A stretch of 64,000 bases of DNA from Micromonospora parva. Its GTDB lineage: Bacteria > Actinomycetota > Actinomycetes > Mycobacteriales > Micromonosporaceae. Below are positions 42,247 to 52,101 of the stretch, one piece after another (position 1 is the stretch's first letter; each line of letters starts with the position of its first letter). The notes under the pieces are model-generated. The model saw only the letters and a program-made list of their open reading frames with translations, had not been told where the DNA came from and did not search any database. The position numbers and the translations under genes were made by a program. The stretch lies in assembly GCF_000718515.1 (NCBI RefSeq), contig NZ_JNZS01000009.1:310001-374000 (forward strand). Reading direction: 5' to 3'.

Positions 42247-43002
42247 TTGACGGCCGCTGTCTACGGCCAACCCGGATCCGGTGCCCGGTTCGACTGGGGG
42301 CTGACCGGGGCGGCCGAGCTCGGTCGGGTCTGCGCGGCGCTGGTGGTGGTGGACGTTCTGTCGTTCACCACCACCGTGGAGGTGGCGGTCGCCCGGGGCA
42401 TGCGGGTGCACCCGTTCCCCTGGGGTGAGCAGGCCGCCGAGTACGCCGTCCGGGTCGGCGCGACCGCTGCCGTCGGGCGGCGGCAGACGACCCCGGACCA
42501 TCCGTGGTCGCTCTCGCCCGCCGCGCTGAGCAGCGCACCCGTGGTGGCGGACCTCGTGCTGCCCTCGCCGAACGGCTCCGCCATCAGTGCCGCCGCCAGC
42601 GCCACCGGCCTGCCGGTGGTCGCGGCGTGCCTGCGCAACGCACGCGCCGTCGGGGGTTGGCTGCGCCGCCAGGGGTACGGCACTGTGGACGCCCCGATCG
42701 GCGTGATCGCCTCGGGGGAGCAGTGGCCGGACGGGTCGCTGCGCCCGTCGGTGGAGGACCAACTCGGTGCCGCGTCGGTGCTGGACGCCCTCTCCGGCGT
42801 ACCGGGTGGGCTGTCGGTGGAGGCGGCCATGGCGCTCGCCGCGCTGGCGAGCACCCCGGATGTGCCCGCCGCCGTGCGGGGCAGCGTCTCCGGGCGGGAG
42901 TTGACCGAGACCGGCTTCGCCGCGGACGTGGAGGTTGCCGTCCGGATCGGCGTGTCGGACGTGGTGCCGGTGCTCCACCAGGGCGTCTTCTCCGCCGCCT
43001 GA
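42247..43002 (+). CDS. comB: 2-phosphosulfolactate phosphatase family protein (ComB-like)
   Basis: A 251-residue protein of the ComB family, named for coenzyme M synthesis in archaea. Actinobacteria lack that pathway, so its true substrate here is unclear. Landmarks: VVVDVLSFTTTVEVAVARGM, LPSPNGSAISAAASATGLPVVAACLRNARAVG, and VIASGEQWPDGSLRPSVEDQLGAASV. Start is taken as TTG four bases after the purL stop, because no ATG or GTG fits before the conserved block; this makes the start tentative. Probably translated from the purL message. Confidence 0.78.
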   Translation: MTAAVYGQPGSGARFDWGLTGAAELGRVCAALVVVDVLSFTTTVEVAVARGMRVHPFPWGEQAAEYAVRVGATAAVGRRQTTPDHPWSLSPAALSSAPVVADLVLPSPNGSAISAAASATGLPVVAACLRNARAVGGWLRRQGYGTVDAPIGVIASGEQWPDGSLRPSVEDQLGAASVLDALSGVPGGLSVEAAMALAALASTPDVPAAVRGSVSGRELTETGFAADVEVAVRIGVSDVVPVLHQGVFSAA

Positions 43003-43007
43003 GCGAG

Positions 43008-43173
43008 CCGGCGAGACCGGTCGCCCGCCAGCCAGGCCCGTCGCAGCAGCAGGGCGGCGCGCCAGGTCAGCGGCGGCTGCCCGCCCCGCCGGCGAGGCCG
43101 GTCGCCCGCCAGCCAGGCCTGCCGTCCGCCGACGAGGCCTGCCGTCCGCCGACGAGGCCTGCCGTCCGCCGAC
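43008..43173. repeat. GC-rich repeat block after comB
   Basis: A 31-base unit (CCGGCGAGACCGGTCGCCCG...) occurs at 43008-43038 and again at 43089-43119 with one mismatch. From 43118 a 20-base unit CCTGCCGTCCGCCGACGAGG repeats three times, the last incomplete. The units are head to tail without unique spacers, so this is a minisatellite, not a CRISPR array. It fills most of a 424-base non-coding gap. Confidence 0.8.
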
Positions 43174-43224
43174 GTCGGCTACGCCGTGGCCCCGCCCGCA
43201 CCGGTCGTCTGCTGCCGACCATGA

Positions 43225-43296
43225 TCGACTCGCGTTTCAGGAAATCGGGGTGTCCGGGTCGGTGGGACACCCCGACTCCCTGAAACGCGAGTGGAT
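43225..43296. repeat. Long palindrome of the GACTCG type (copy 1)
   Basis: Outer arms ACTCGCGTTTCAGG and CCTGAAACGCGAGT and inner arms TCGGGGTGTCC and GGACACCCCGA form a hairpin about 30 bp long with a small loop. A related but not identical structure with the same outer GATCGACTCG and inner GGTGTC elements is at 61943-62019. Confidence 0.78.
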
Positions 43297-43374
43297 CTAC
43301 TGCTGAGCAGGGGCGCTGCAACAGCCGGCCTGGAGCAGGGTAGGTCCTGGGACGGCGGCCGCCGTCTGCCACGA

Positions 43375-43410
43375 CGAAACGGCCACCCGGATCTCCGGGT
43401 GGCCGTTTCG
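43375..43410 (-). terminator. Strong hairpin after the Gly/Tyr-rich membrane protein gene
   Basis: Perfect 17-bp stem (CGAAACGGCCACCCGGA and complement) around two bases, 16 bases past the stop of the minus-strand gene. Confidence 0.75.
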
Positions 43411-43426
43411 CTGCGCTGTGGTGGGG

Positions 43427-45307
43427 TCAGTCGTCCAGCCAGTCGAGGCGGCGACCGCCGCGCTCGGTCGGCGGCGGGGTGTCCGGTCGGTTCCGCCCGG
43501 CGGGTTGGCCGTAGCCGCCCTGGTCGTAGCCACGGTCGTCGTAGCCGCCGCCGCGCTGCGCCGGAGGCTCCTGGCCGTAGCTGCCGCCCTGGTCGTACCC
43601 GCCAGCCTCCGGGCCGCCGTACCCCGCGGTCGGCTCAGCGGCGCGACCACCGTACGGGGCGGGATCGGGCTGGCCGTACGCCTGCCCCTGATCTGGCTGG
43701 TAGACGCCGGTGGCGTACGGGTCGGCCGGGGCCGGGTACTGGGTGCTGTCGCCGGTGTACCGGCCGGTCGGCTCGTCGAACCGCTCGCCGTAGGCCGCTC
43801 CGCCAGCGGGAGCCGGCGGGTAGGCGGCGGTGCCGCCCGGGGCGTCGTAGTCACGACTGCCGTAGCCGCCACCGGAGGCCGGGGCATTGCCGTAGCCGCC
43901 GCCAGAGGCGGGCGCGCCGCCGTAGCCGGCACCGGAACCGGGCGCGGCACCGTAACCGTCACCGGCCGCACCGGCGCCGTAGCCGCCCTCCGGGCCGGGA
44001 GCGCCGTAGCCGCCACCCGAAGCGGGCGCGTTGTCGTAGCCGCCGGCACCGTAACCACCGGGCGCTGGCTCGTCGCCGTAGCCGGCGCCGCCCCAGCCCT
44101 GCTGGCCCGCGCCGCCGTACGCCTGCGCGGGCGCGCCGTACGGGTCCGGCGGAACGTCGTCGACCACCGGGCGGTGCATCATCGTCGGGGCCTCGCTCAG
44201 CGCCGCGCCGCCGACCATCGTCGGGTCCGGTCCACCGCCGGGACGACCGCCGACCACCCGGGTCTGGTCGTCGGCACCGCGGAATCCACCCCGCGAGGGC
44301 GGCACCACACCGCCGCCACCGGCGGCGTCCGGAGCGTCGTCGTCGCCGTTCTCGCGGCGCTTCATCCAGAGCAGCACGATCGTGCCGACACCGGCGGCGA
44401 CCAGGAGACCACCGAGCAGGATGATGAGGTACGAGCCGATGCCGCCGCTGTCCTCGGTGTTCGCGGCGTTCGCCGGAGCACCCTGGCTGGGCTCCTCGGT
44501 GGGTTCCTCCTCCTCGGTGCCCTCCTCGACCGGCTCATCGCTCGGAGTGGCCTCGGGGGTGGCGGACGGGGTGGCGCTGGGCGTCACCTCGACCCTGATC
44601 GCGAGGCTGATCCGTTGCCCGGTGACGGCCTGCCCGGCGGCGGCGTTGATGGTCTTGGTGGCCACCACGTTGTCGAAGCTGGCGCCGAGATCGATCCGGC
44701 CGGGTGCGATCGGCTTGTCGGTGGTGCCGGTGAAGCGGAAGTCGCCGCTGCCGTTGCTGGTGGTGTCGAGCTGCCGGCCGGTGCTGTCACGCAGCATGAC
44801 CACCGCGTTCGCGACCGCCTTGCTGTCCGCCTGCGAGATCACCTTGCCGGAGATCGACCGCACGGTCTGGTTCTGCGGCGGCGGCGCCGCCTTGGCGACC
44901 AGCGTGACGGTGGTCGACGCCTCTTCGCTCTGCTTCACGACCCCGGTGGAGTCCGTGGCCTTGACGGTGATCGTGGCGCTGCCGTTGGCGACGTCATCGG
45001 CGGCCTTGAAGGTGGCGTCGAAGGTGCCACTCGATGTCACCCGGCCGCGAGAACATCCGTCAACACAGGTCAGCTTCGAGTTGCTCGAGCTGAAACTGAT
45101 GTCGGCAGGCCCCGCGTCACCCTCGAAGGAAAGCCGGTAGCTGATCTTCGTGGTCTTGCCGGCCTCGACACTGCTCGGCGAAGCCGAAACATCTGTAACG
45201 TTGGGCGCGGCCATGGCCGGTGTGGCGGGGACGGCGAGCAGAGCGCCGGCAACCAGCGCTACGACCACACCGGCCCGCTGCTTCCAGGCACGTCGGTGTG
45301 TTGACAC
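43427..45307 (-). CDS. Single-pass membrane protein with Gly/Tyr-rich cytosolic tail
   Basis: A 626-residue protein. N-terminal signal sequence (RAWKQRAGVVVALVAGALLAV, cleavage near PAMAAP), then an Ig-like region (residues ~40-145) with a CVDGC pair, then a carboxypeptidase-regulatory-like beta domain (SGKVISQADSKAVANAVVML). An acidic Thr/Pro/Glu stretch leads to one membrane helix (YLIILLGGLLVAAGVGTIVL, about 315-335) and WMKRR. The remaining ~290 residues face the cytosol and are low complexity, with many GGYG, GAGYG and ASGGGYG units and a short RRLDWLDD end. GTG at 45307 is favoured by GGAAGG eight bases upstream. Function unknown; it looks like an envelope receptor with a sticky tail. 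Confidence 0.75.
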   Translation of the reverse strand: MSTHRRAWKQRAGVVVALVAGALLAVPATPAMAAPNVTDVSASPSSVEAGKTTKISYRLSFEGDAGPADISFSSSNSKLTCVDGCSRGRVTSSGTFDATFKAADDVANGSATITVKATDSTGVVKQSEEASTTVTLVAKAAPPPQNQTVRSISGKVISQADSKAVANAVVMLRDSTGRQLDTTSNGSGDFRFTGTTDKPIAPGRIDLGASFDNVVATKTINAAAGQAVTGQRISLAIRVEVTPSATPSATPEATPSDEPVEEGTEEEEPTEEPSQGAPANAANTEDSGGIGSYLIILLGGLLVAAGVGTIVLLWMKRRENGDDDAPDAAGGGGVVPPSRGGFRGADDQTRVVGGRPGGGPDPTMVGGAALSEAPTMMHRPVVDDVPPDPYGAPAQAYGGAGQQGWGGAGYGDEPAPGGYGAGGYDNAPASGGGYGAPGPEGGYGAGAAGDGYGAAPGSGAGYGGAPASGGGYGNAPASGGGYGSRDYDAPGGTAAYPPAPAGGAAYGERFDEPTGRYTGDSTQYPAPADPYATGVYQPDQGQAYGQPDPAPYGGRAAEPTAGYGGPEAGGYDQGGSYGQEPPAQRGGGYDDRGYDQGGYGQPAGRNRPDTPPPTERGGRRLDWLDD

Positions 45308-45468
45308 GTCCACCGCCTTCCGGGCTGACTTCCCTCTGACCGGCGGGGCGCCGGGCCGGGGATCATCACGGTACGAATACGCCGTCGGCAACTATGCCTT
45401 GTCCGACTGCATGAGCGCGACCCAGGGCCAGCGTCGCGTCTCTGGCCCGCGGGTCGTATCGTCCCGTC

Positions 45469-45822
45469 GTGTCCTCTCCGCACAGTAAGTCCGCTGCCGT
45501 TACGGCCGCGTTGTCGGCGCTCGACGAGGGGCGTACACCCGAACGGCCGGTGTTCCGCGAGGCGGTCCGGTCGTTGTTGGCCGTCCTCGCGGAGCGCGCC
45601 CCCGGCCGATCGGTGGAGGTGCGCGTACCACCATACGGGGCGATCCAGTGCGTCCCGGGGCCTCGACACACCAGAGGAAACCCACCAAACGTGGTCGAGA
45701 TGGCCCCGAACACCTGGTTGGAGCTGGCGACCGGCAGGGTTGGCTGGGCGGAGGCGGTCACCGACGGTCGCGTGCAGATGAGCGGCAACCGCGCGGACCT
45801 GTCGGCGTATCTGCCCCTCTAG
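45469..45822 (+). CDS. Sterol-carrier-family protein next to purF
   Basis: A 117-residue SCP2-like domain protein. The [45 protein letters not shown] half is conserved in actinobacteria at this very place upstream of purF. Basic/charged N-terminal helix precedes it. GTG start. No enzymatic motif is visible; lipid binding is assumed from the fold. Confidence 0.82.
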   Translation: MSSPHSKSAAVTAALSALDEGRTPERPVFREAVRSLLAVLAERAPGRSVEVRVPPYGAIQCVPGPRHTRGNPPNVVEMAPNTWLELATGRVGWAEAVTDGRVQMSGNRADLSAYLPL

Positions 45823-45992
45823 TCGTGCGGATGTCCCACTCAGCGTGACGCTCAGCAGGGAAATCGTGACTATCTGTACTGACTGCGATTCGCGTACACT
45901 GTCAGGCGACGACAGTGGTCCCGGCAGAGGAGTGTGGATCCGCCCGTGATCCCCGCCCGGCCCGGTCCAGACCCAGCATGAGGGAGCGGTAG

Positions 45993-47531
<1,539 letters not shown>

Positions 47532-47588
47532 CACCAACCGGCGCGGCCCGGCTACCGCCGGCGGCACCGAGAACCAAAGGGGAGAACC

Positions 47589-48743
47589 GTGACGCACGTG
47601 TCCGAGCGCAGCGGCGCAGGAAGCAGCCCGACCGGCGCCGGCGGCGACCGCCAGCCGTGGACGGGCGGCGCAGGCCGCCAAGCGCGCAAACGCTCGGTCT
47701 CGTACGCCGACGCCGGCGTCTCCATCGACGCGGGTGACCGCGCGGTGGAGCTGCTCAAGTCGAAGGTCCGGCAGACCCGTCGCCCCGAGGTGCTCGGTGA
47801 CCTCGGTGGCTTCGCCGGCCTGTTCCGGCTGGACACGAAGAAGTACAAGAGCCCGATCCTGGCGTCCTCCACCGACGGGGTGGGCACCAAGCTGGTGATC
47901 GCCCAGCAGATGGACATTCACGACACGGTCGGCATCGACCTGGTCGCGATGGTCGTCGACGACCTGGTGGCCTGCGGCGCCGAGCCGCTGTTCCTGCTCG
48001 ACTACATCGCCACCGGCGAGGTCGTTCCGGACAAGGTCGCCGAGATCGGCGCGGGCATCGCGGACGGCTGCCGTTACGCCGGCTGCGCGCTGCTGGGCGG
48101 GGAGACCGCCGAGCACCCCGGCGTCCTGCGCCCGGACGAGTACGACATCTCCGCGACCGGTGTGGGTGTGGTCGAGGAAGCCGACATCCTCAGCCCCGAG
48201 CGGGTCGAGGTGGGCGACGTGGTGATCGCCATGCGCTCCTCCGGCCTGCACTCCAACGGATACTCGCTGGTCCGGCACGTGCTGCTCGGCGCGGCCCGGA
48301 TGCGTCTGGACATCGTGATCGACGACTTCGGTCGGCAGCGGACCCTCGGTGAGGAGCTGCTCACCCCGACCAAGATCTACGCCAAGGACTGCCTCAAGCT
48401 GATCGCCGAGGCCGAGGTGCGGGCGCTGTCCCACATCACCGGTGGCGGCATCCCCGGCAACCTGGTCCGGGTGCTGCCCGAGAACGTCGACGCGGTGGTC
48501 AACCGGTCCACCTGGAAGCCGCAGCCGATCTTCGATCTGATCCAGACGAAGGGCCGGATCGACGACCAGGACATGGAGTCGACCTTCAACATGGGCGTCG
48601 GCATGTTCGCGATCGTGTCGGCCGAGGACGCCGACCGCGCGCTGGCCACTCTGACCGGCCGTGGCGTCGAGGCGTGGCAGGCCGGCGAGATCATCGAGGG
48701 CACCGGCAACGTGCAGATGGTGGGTCAGCACACCCGAGGATGA
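47589..48743 (+). CDS. purM: Phosphoribosylformylglycinamidine cyclo-ligase (AIR synthetase)
   Basis: Converts FGAM to AIR with ATP. The 384 residues include the ATP-binding LASSTDGVGTKLVIAQ, VDDLVACGAEPLFLLDYIATG, LLGGETAEHPGV and HITGGGIPGNLVRVLP. About 35 extra Ser/Gly-rich residues precede the conserved SVSYADAGVSIDAGD, so the true start might be internal; GTG at 47589 nevertheless has GGGGAGA upstream. It lies 57 bases behind purF and is probably co-transcribed. Confidence 0.95.
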   Translation: MTHVSERSGAGSSPTGAGGDRQPWTGGAGRQARKRSVSYADAGVSIDAGDRAVELLKSKVRQTRRPEVLGDLGGFAGLFRLDTKKYKSPILASSTDGVGTKLVIAQQMDIHDTVGIDLVAMVVDDLVACGAEPLFLLDYIATGEVVPDKVAEIGAGIADGCRYAGCALLGGETAEHPGVLRPDEYDISATGVGVVEEADILSPERVEVGDVVIAMRSSGLHSNGYSLVRHVLLGAARMRLDIVIDDFGRQRTLGEELLTPTKIYAKDCLKLIAEAEVRALSHITGGGIPGNLVRVLPENVDAVVNRSTWKPQPIFDLIQTKGRIDDQDMESTFNMGVGMFAIVSAEDADRALATLTGRGVEAWQAGEIIEGTGNVQMVGQHTRG

Positions 48744-48799
48744 TCACCCTCCGGTGATCGTACGGGCACCTGATCAGGGCTTCACCCGAGTGGCCAATG

Positions 48800-48834
48800 C
48801 CGCCTAGCCTGAAGGGCACCCTCAGGCTAGGCGG
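48800..48834. promoter_or_regulatory. Perfect hairpin directly before the amcB ribosome site
   Basis: CCGCCTAGCCTGA and its exact complement enclose nine bases. The right arm runs into GGAGGAGG, the ribosome site of the radical SAM gene. It could terminate purM, serve as an operator, or control access to the ribosome site. Confidence 0.6.
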
Positions 48835-48843
48835 AGGAGGGCG

Positions 48844-49977
48844 ATGGCTGCTCGGGGACAGTCGTTCAGCGGGATGCGCGGTCTGGCCGCCGTCCCGTCG
48901 TACGTCGTGATGCAGCCCACGACCCTCTGCAACCTCGACTGCGCGTACTGCTACCTGCCGTTTCGGGCGGCCGACCGCCGGATGCCGGTGGCGGTGGCCG
49001 AGGCGGTAGCGGCAGCGGTCAACCCGTGGGCGGCGACCGGTCGCTTCTCGGTGGTGTGGCATGGCGGCGAGCCACTGGCCGCCGGTCGGGAGCACCTGGC
49101 CGATCTGATCGCGCCGTTCGGGCCCGAGGTCGAGCACCATGTGCAGACCAACGCCACCCTCATCGACGACGACTGGTGTGACTTCTTCGTCCGGCACGAG
49201 ATGCGGGTGAGCGTGAGCGTCGATGGGCCCCGGGCGCGCAACGGCGACCGGGTCAACCGGGGCGGTCAGCCGGCGTACGACCGGATCCTGCAGGGCATCG
49301 CGGCGCTGCGCCGGCGCGGTCTGCCCTTCTCCGCGCTGGCGGTGGTGTCCCGCCCGGAGCCGGGGCTCGCCACCGAGCTGTACGACTACTTCCTTGAGTT
49401 GGGCTGCGACGTGCTGGGCATCAACATCGAGGAGACCGAGGGTGTCAACACCCGCGACAACCGCCACGACCCGTTGGCGGTGTCGGCGTTCTGGGCGGAG
49501 CTGGTCGGGGCGTGGCGCCGGGAGCCCCGGATCCACCTCCGCGAGATCGAGTGGTCGTTGCGCTACGCCGCGGCGGTGCTCGGCAACTCGGCGGACGGGC
49601 TGCTGCCCCGGCAACTGGACCCGATCCCGACGATCGGTCACGACGGCTCGGTGATCGTGCTGTCGCCCGAGCTGGCCGGCTTCACCGATCCCCGTTACGG
49701 CGACTTCAGCAGCGGCAACGTGCTGACGACCCCGTTGGCGCAGATCCTCGGCGACGCGGCGGCAACGCCGTGGGTGAGGGAGTTCCTGGCCGGGGTGGAG
49801 GCGTGTCGGACGTCCTGCCCGTACTTCGGTTTCTGCGGTGGTGGTCACGCCGCCAACCGCTACTTCGAGCTGGGGCGTTTCGACGGTACGGAGACCGAGC
49901 ACTGCCGCAACAGCAAGATCCGCCTATTGGAGGGAGTGTTGGAGCATGCCCGAGATCACCAGGCACCGGCGGCCTGA
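48844..49977 (+). CDS. amcB: Cyclophane-forming radical SAM/SPASM peptide maturase (AmcB-like)
   Basis: A 377-residue radical SAM enzyme. The [4Fe-4S] motif is Cys29-Cys33-Cys36 in TTLCNLDCAYCYLPF. The HGGEPLAAG segment is the usual SAM-contacting element, and the C-terminal part carries a cysteine-rich SPASM-like region (VEACRTSCPYFGFCGGGHA and EHCRNS). The adjacent short gene encodes a peptide rich in aromatic-x-Asn motifs, so this enzyme most likely joins aromatic rings to nearby side-chain carbons to make three-residue cyclophanes. ATG with GAGGAGGG upstream. The two genes overlap by 32 bases. Confidence 0.85.
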   Translation: MAARGQSFSGMRGLAAVPSYVVMQPTTLCNLDCAYCYLPFRAADRRMPVAVAEAVAAAVNPWAATGRFSVVWHGGEPLAAGREHLADLIAPFGPEVEHHVQTNATLIDDDWCDFFVRHEMRVSVSVDGPRARNGDRVNRGGQPAYDRILQGIAALRRRGLPFSALAVVSRPEPGLATELYDYFLELGCDVLGINIEETEGVNTRDNRHDPLAVSAFWAELVGAWRREPRIHLREIEWSLRYAAAVLGNSADGLLPRQLDPIPTIGHDGSVIVLSPELAGFTDPRYGDFSSGNVLTTPLAQILGDAAATPWVREFLAGVEACRTSCPYFGFCGGGHAANRYFELGRFDGTETEHCRNSKIRLLEGVLEHARDHQAPAA

Positions 49978-50173
49978 GCACGAAGCGGACGACGGAGTGA
50001 CCAAACGGGTGCGGGACGCGGGTCCCGCGCTGGTCGCGCTGCTCCAGGAGGCCGAGGACGCACGGCGGCTACGCGCGGAGGTGTCGGGCGGAGACGGCTC
50101 CAGCGCGGTCTGCGCATGGAACCACTTCGAGAACATCCCGACGTTCTACAACTGGAACAACCGCCCGCGCTGA
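49946..50173 (+). CDS. amcA: Cyclophane RiPP precursor peptide (AmcA-like)
   Basis: A 75-residue precursor. The leader (about 1-52) is charged and helical (GPALVALLQEAEDARRLRAEV). The C-terminal core has four aromatic-x-(Asn/His) triplets: Trp58-Asn-His60, Phe61-Glu-Asn63, Phe67-Tyr-Asn69 and Trp70-Asn-Asn72, ending RPR, plus Cys56. Such triplets are the substrates of cyclophane-forming radical SAM enzymes. The ATG lies inside the end of amcB, preceded by GGAGGGAG. No dedicated peptidase or exporter gene is adjacent; a hairpin follows the stop. Confidence 0.85.
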   Translation: MPEITRHRRPEHEADDGVTKRVRDAGPALVALLQEAEDARRLRAEVSGGDGSSAVCAWNHFENIPTFYNWNNRPR

Positions 50174-50185
50174 GGGGAGCCGTTG

Positions 50186-50235
50186 TCAGGGGCCTGTCGA
50201 GCGGCCGGATGGCTCCGGTCGGGCCAGGCCCCTGA
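50186..50235 (+). terminator. Hairpin after amcA
   Basis: Perfect 11-bp stem (TCAGGGGCCTG and complement) with a 28-base, partly self-pairing loop, 12 bases past the amcA stop. Confidence 0.6.
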
Positions 50236-50267
50236 TCGTCGGCGACTGCACCTGCACAGGACGTGCG

Positions 50268-50295
50268 TGAGCACGCGGGGGTTACCGCGTGCTCA
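50268..50295 (-). terminator. Hairpin after the DUF3073 gene
   Basis: Perfect 11-bp stem (TGAGCACGCGG and complement) and six-base loop, 14 bases past the stop of the minus-strand DUF3073 gene. Confidence 0.65.
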
Positions 50296-50309
50296 GCTGC
50301 GTCGAGAGG

Positions 50310-50525
50310 TCAGCGGGTCGGACGGACCCAGGGATCCGGATCGTCGTCCGCGTGATCCTCATCATCGTCGTCGACGAACTCTTTAGAGTCGTCGTCGAAG
50401 TGGTGCTCAGACTTACCAGCACCCGCCAGTTCGCGCTGCAAGGCGGTGAGGTCGGTGTTCGGGGAGTGGTACTTCAACTCCCGCGCCACCTTAGTCTGCT
50501 TGGCCTTAGCACGGCCGCGCCCCAT
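50310..50525 (-). CDS. DUF3073 family small protein
   Basis: A 71-residue protein with a basic N-terminal half (MGRGRAKAKQTKVARELKY) and a very acidic C-terminal half (DDDSKEFVDDDDEDHADDD). This charge split and the SPNTDLTALQRELAG centre mark the DUF3073 family, found next to purM throughout actinobacteria. The function is unknown; the basic part could bind nucleic acid. ATG at 50525. Confidence 0.88.
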   Translation of the reverse strand: MGRGRAKAKQTKVARELKYHSPNTDLTALQRELAGAGKSEHHFDDDSKEFVDDDDEDHADDDPDPWVRPTR

Positions 50526-50788
50526 GGCTCGACCCCCTCGCACAGAATGCGGGGCAGCCCGAAGGCGGGCCCCGATGACGTCAGGCATCTCTCGTGGCTC
50601 TTACGGTACATGGGGATGCCAACGTTCGGCACCTCGGGTTACCGTCAGCCGGCTCTGCGCGTCGCGTCGATCCGGCCGTCACCCAGTGTACCGGGTAAGG
50701 AGCGGAACGGTTAGCGCCCGTGACACCGGACAAACCGCATCAAACTTGACCCGGGCTCAGCTTACCCAGCCATGCCGGCAGCCGCGGC
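50526..50788. other. Intergenic region upstream of DUF3073
   Basis: About 260 bases with no convincing gene, lying between the DUF3073 start and the hairpin that ends the valine dehydrogenase gene. It presumably holds the DUF3073 promoter, but no promoter hexamers or repeats stand out. Confidence 0.5.
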
Positions 50789-50819
50789 CCGGAGGCGGAT
50801 CTCGTCGATCCGCCTCCGG
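50789..50819 (-). terminator. Hairpin after the valine dehydrogenase gene
   Basis: Perfect 12-bp stem (CCGGAGGCGGAT and complement) with a seven-base loop, six bases past the stop of the minus-strand gene. Confidence 0.7.
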
Positions 50820-50825
50820 GAAGGC

Positions 50826-51908
50826 TCAGCGCAGGTGGATGGCGCGCAGCCGGCCGACGTCCGCCATCCGCCGCTCGGCCAGCCGGTCGGCGGCCACCGC
50901 CGGCGGCACGCCCTCCGCGTCAGCCAGGTGCAGGATCTCGCGGGTGGTGTCGTAGATCCGGGTCGCCCGCAGCTTCGCCCGCTCGAAGTTGAAGCCCTCG
51001 ATCTCGTCGGCCACCTGGATGACGCCGCCCGCGTTGACCACGTAGTCCGGGGTGTAGAGGATGCCCCTGTCGGCCAGCAGCTTCTCGATGCCCGGGTGAG
51101 CGAGTTGGTTGTTCGCCGCTCCGGTCACCACCTTGGCGCGCAACGCCGGCACGGTGTCGTCGTTCAGGGCGCCGCCCAGCGCGCACGGTGCGTACACGTC
51201 GAGATCCGCGGCGACCAGCGCGCTGGAGTCGTCGACGAGGGTGACCTGCGGGTGGTTGGTGCGCACCCACGTCAGCGCCTTCGGGTTGACGTCGGTGGCG
51301 ACCACCTCGGCGCCGTCCTCCAGCAGGTGCCCGGTGAGGTACTTGCCGACCTTGCCCAGGCCGGCCACGCCGACCCGCCGGCCGCGCAGGCTCGGGGTGC
51401 CCCACACGTGCTCGGCCGCGGCGCGCATCCCCTGGAAGACACCCCAGGCGGTGAGGATCGACGAGTCGCCGGCCCCGCCGTGCTCCACGCTGCGCCCGGT
51501 CACGTACCGGGTCTCGCGGGCCACGACGTCCATGTCCGCCACGTAGGTGCCGACGTCGCAGGCGGTGTAGTAGCGGCCACCCAGCGACTCCACGAAGCGG
51601 CCGTACGCACGCAGCAGCGCCTCGCTCTTGATCTGCTCCGGGTCGCCCCAGATGACCGCCTTGCCGCCGCCCAGGTCCAGCCCGGCGAGCGCGTTCTTGT
51701 ACGCCATCCCACGGGACAGGTCCAGCACGTCGGCGAGGGCCTCGTCCTCGCTCGCGTACGGGTAGAAGCGGGTGCCGCCGAGCGCCGGGCCCAGCGCGGT
51801 GGAGTAGATCCCGATGATCGCCTTCAGGCCGCTCTGCTTGTCCTGGCAGAACACGACCTGTTCGTGACCTGTCGATCCCGGGTCGTCGGTGCTGGCGAAT
51901 ACGCCCAT
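50826..51908 (-). CDS. vdh: Valine/leucine dehydrogenase (Glu/Leu/Phe/Val dehydrogenase family)
   Basis: A 360-residue NAD-dependent amino acid dehydrogenase that deaminates branched-chain amino acids. The substrate domain has [16 protein letters not shown] and [20 protein letters not shown] with the catalytic lysines; the Rossmann domain has [18 protein letters not shown] and ends in [15 protein letters not shown]. In Streptomyces a valine dehydrogenase gene occupies the same place near bldC, which favours valine. ATG start; transcribed away from the hypothetical gene and bldC. Confidence 0.9.
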   Translation of the reverse strand: MGVFASTDDPGSTGHEQVVFCQDKQSGLKAIIGIYSTALGPALGGTRFYPYASEDEALADVLDLSRGMAYKNALAGLDLGGGKAVIWGDPEQIKSEALLRAYGRFVESLGGRYYTACDVGTYVADMDVVARETRYVTGRSVEHGGAGDSSILTAWGVFQGMRAAAEHVWGTPSLRGRRVGVAGLGKVGKYLTGHLLEDGAEVVATDVNPKALTWVRTNHPQVTLVDDSSALVAADLDVYAPCALGGALNDDTVPALRAKVVTGAANNQLAHPGIEKLLADRGILYTPDYVVNAGGVIQVADEIEGFNFERAKLRATRIYDTTREILHLADAEGVPPAVAADRLAERRMADVGRLRAIHLR

Positions 51909-52101
51909 GGTTGGCTCCTACTGTGGTGTGCGTCCTTGTGGGGCGCGGACCTGGTGGACCCCGGCGGGGATGCTGCCGGTGTGATCGAGCCTAGTATCGG
52001 CCGCCGCGCGGGCGCTCGACACGCCTGCGCCGTCCCACGGTGCGGCGCGCGTGCTCCGGCCGCTGACCGCGTACGGGCGTGGTTCGTGGGAGGATCGCGC
52101 G

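Noticed and set aside
43008..43173. Possible CRISPR array
   Set aside because: Units are head to tail with no unique spacers, there are no cas genes, and the repeats are not of CRISPR length or form.
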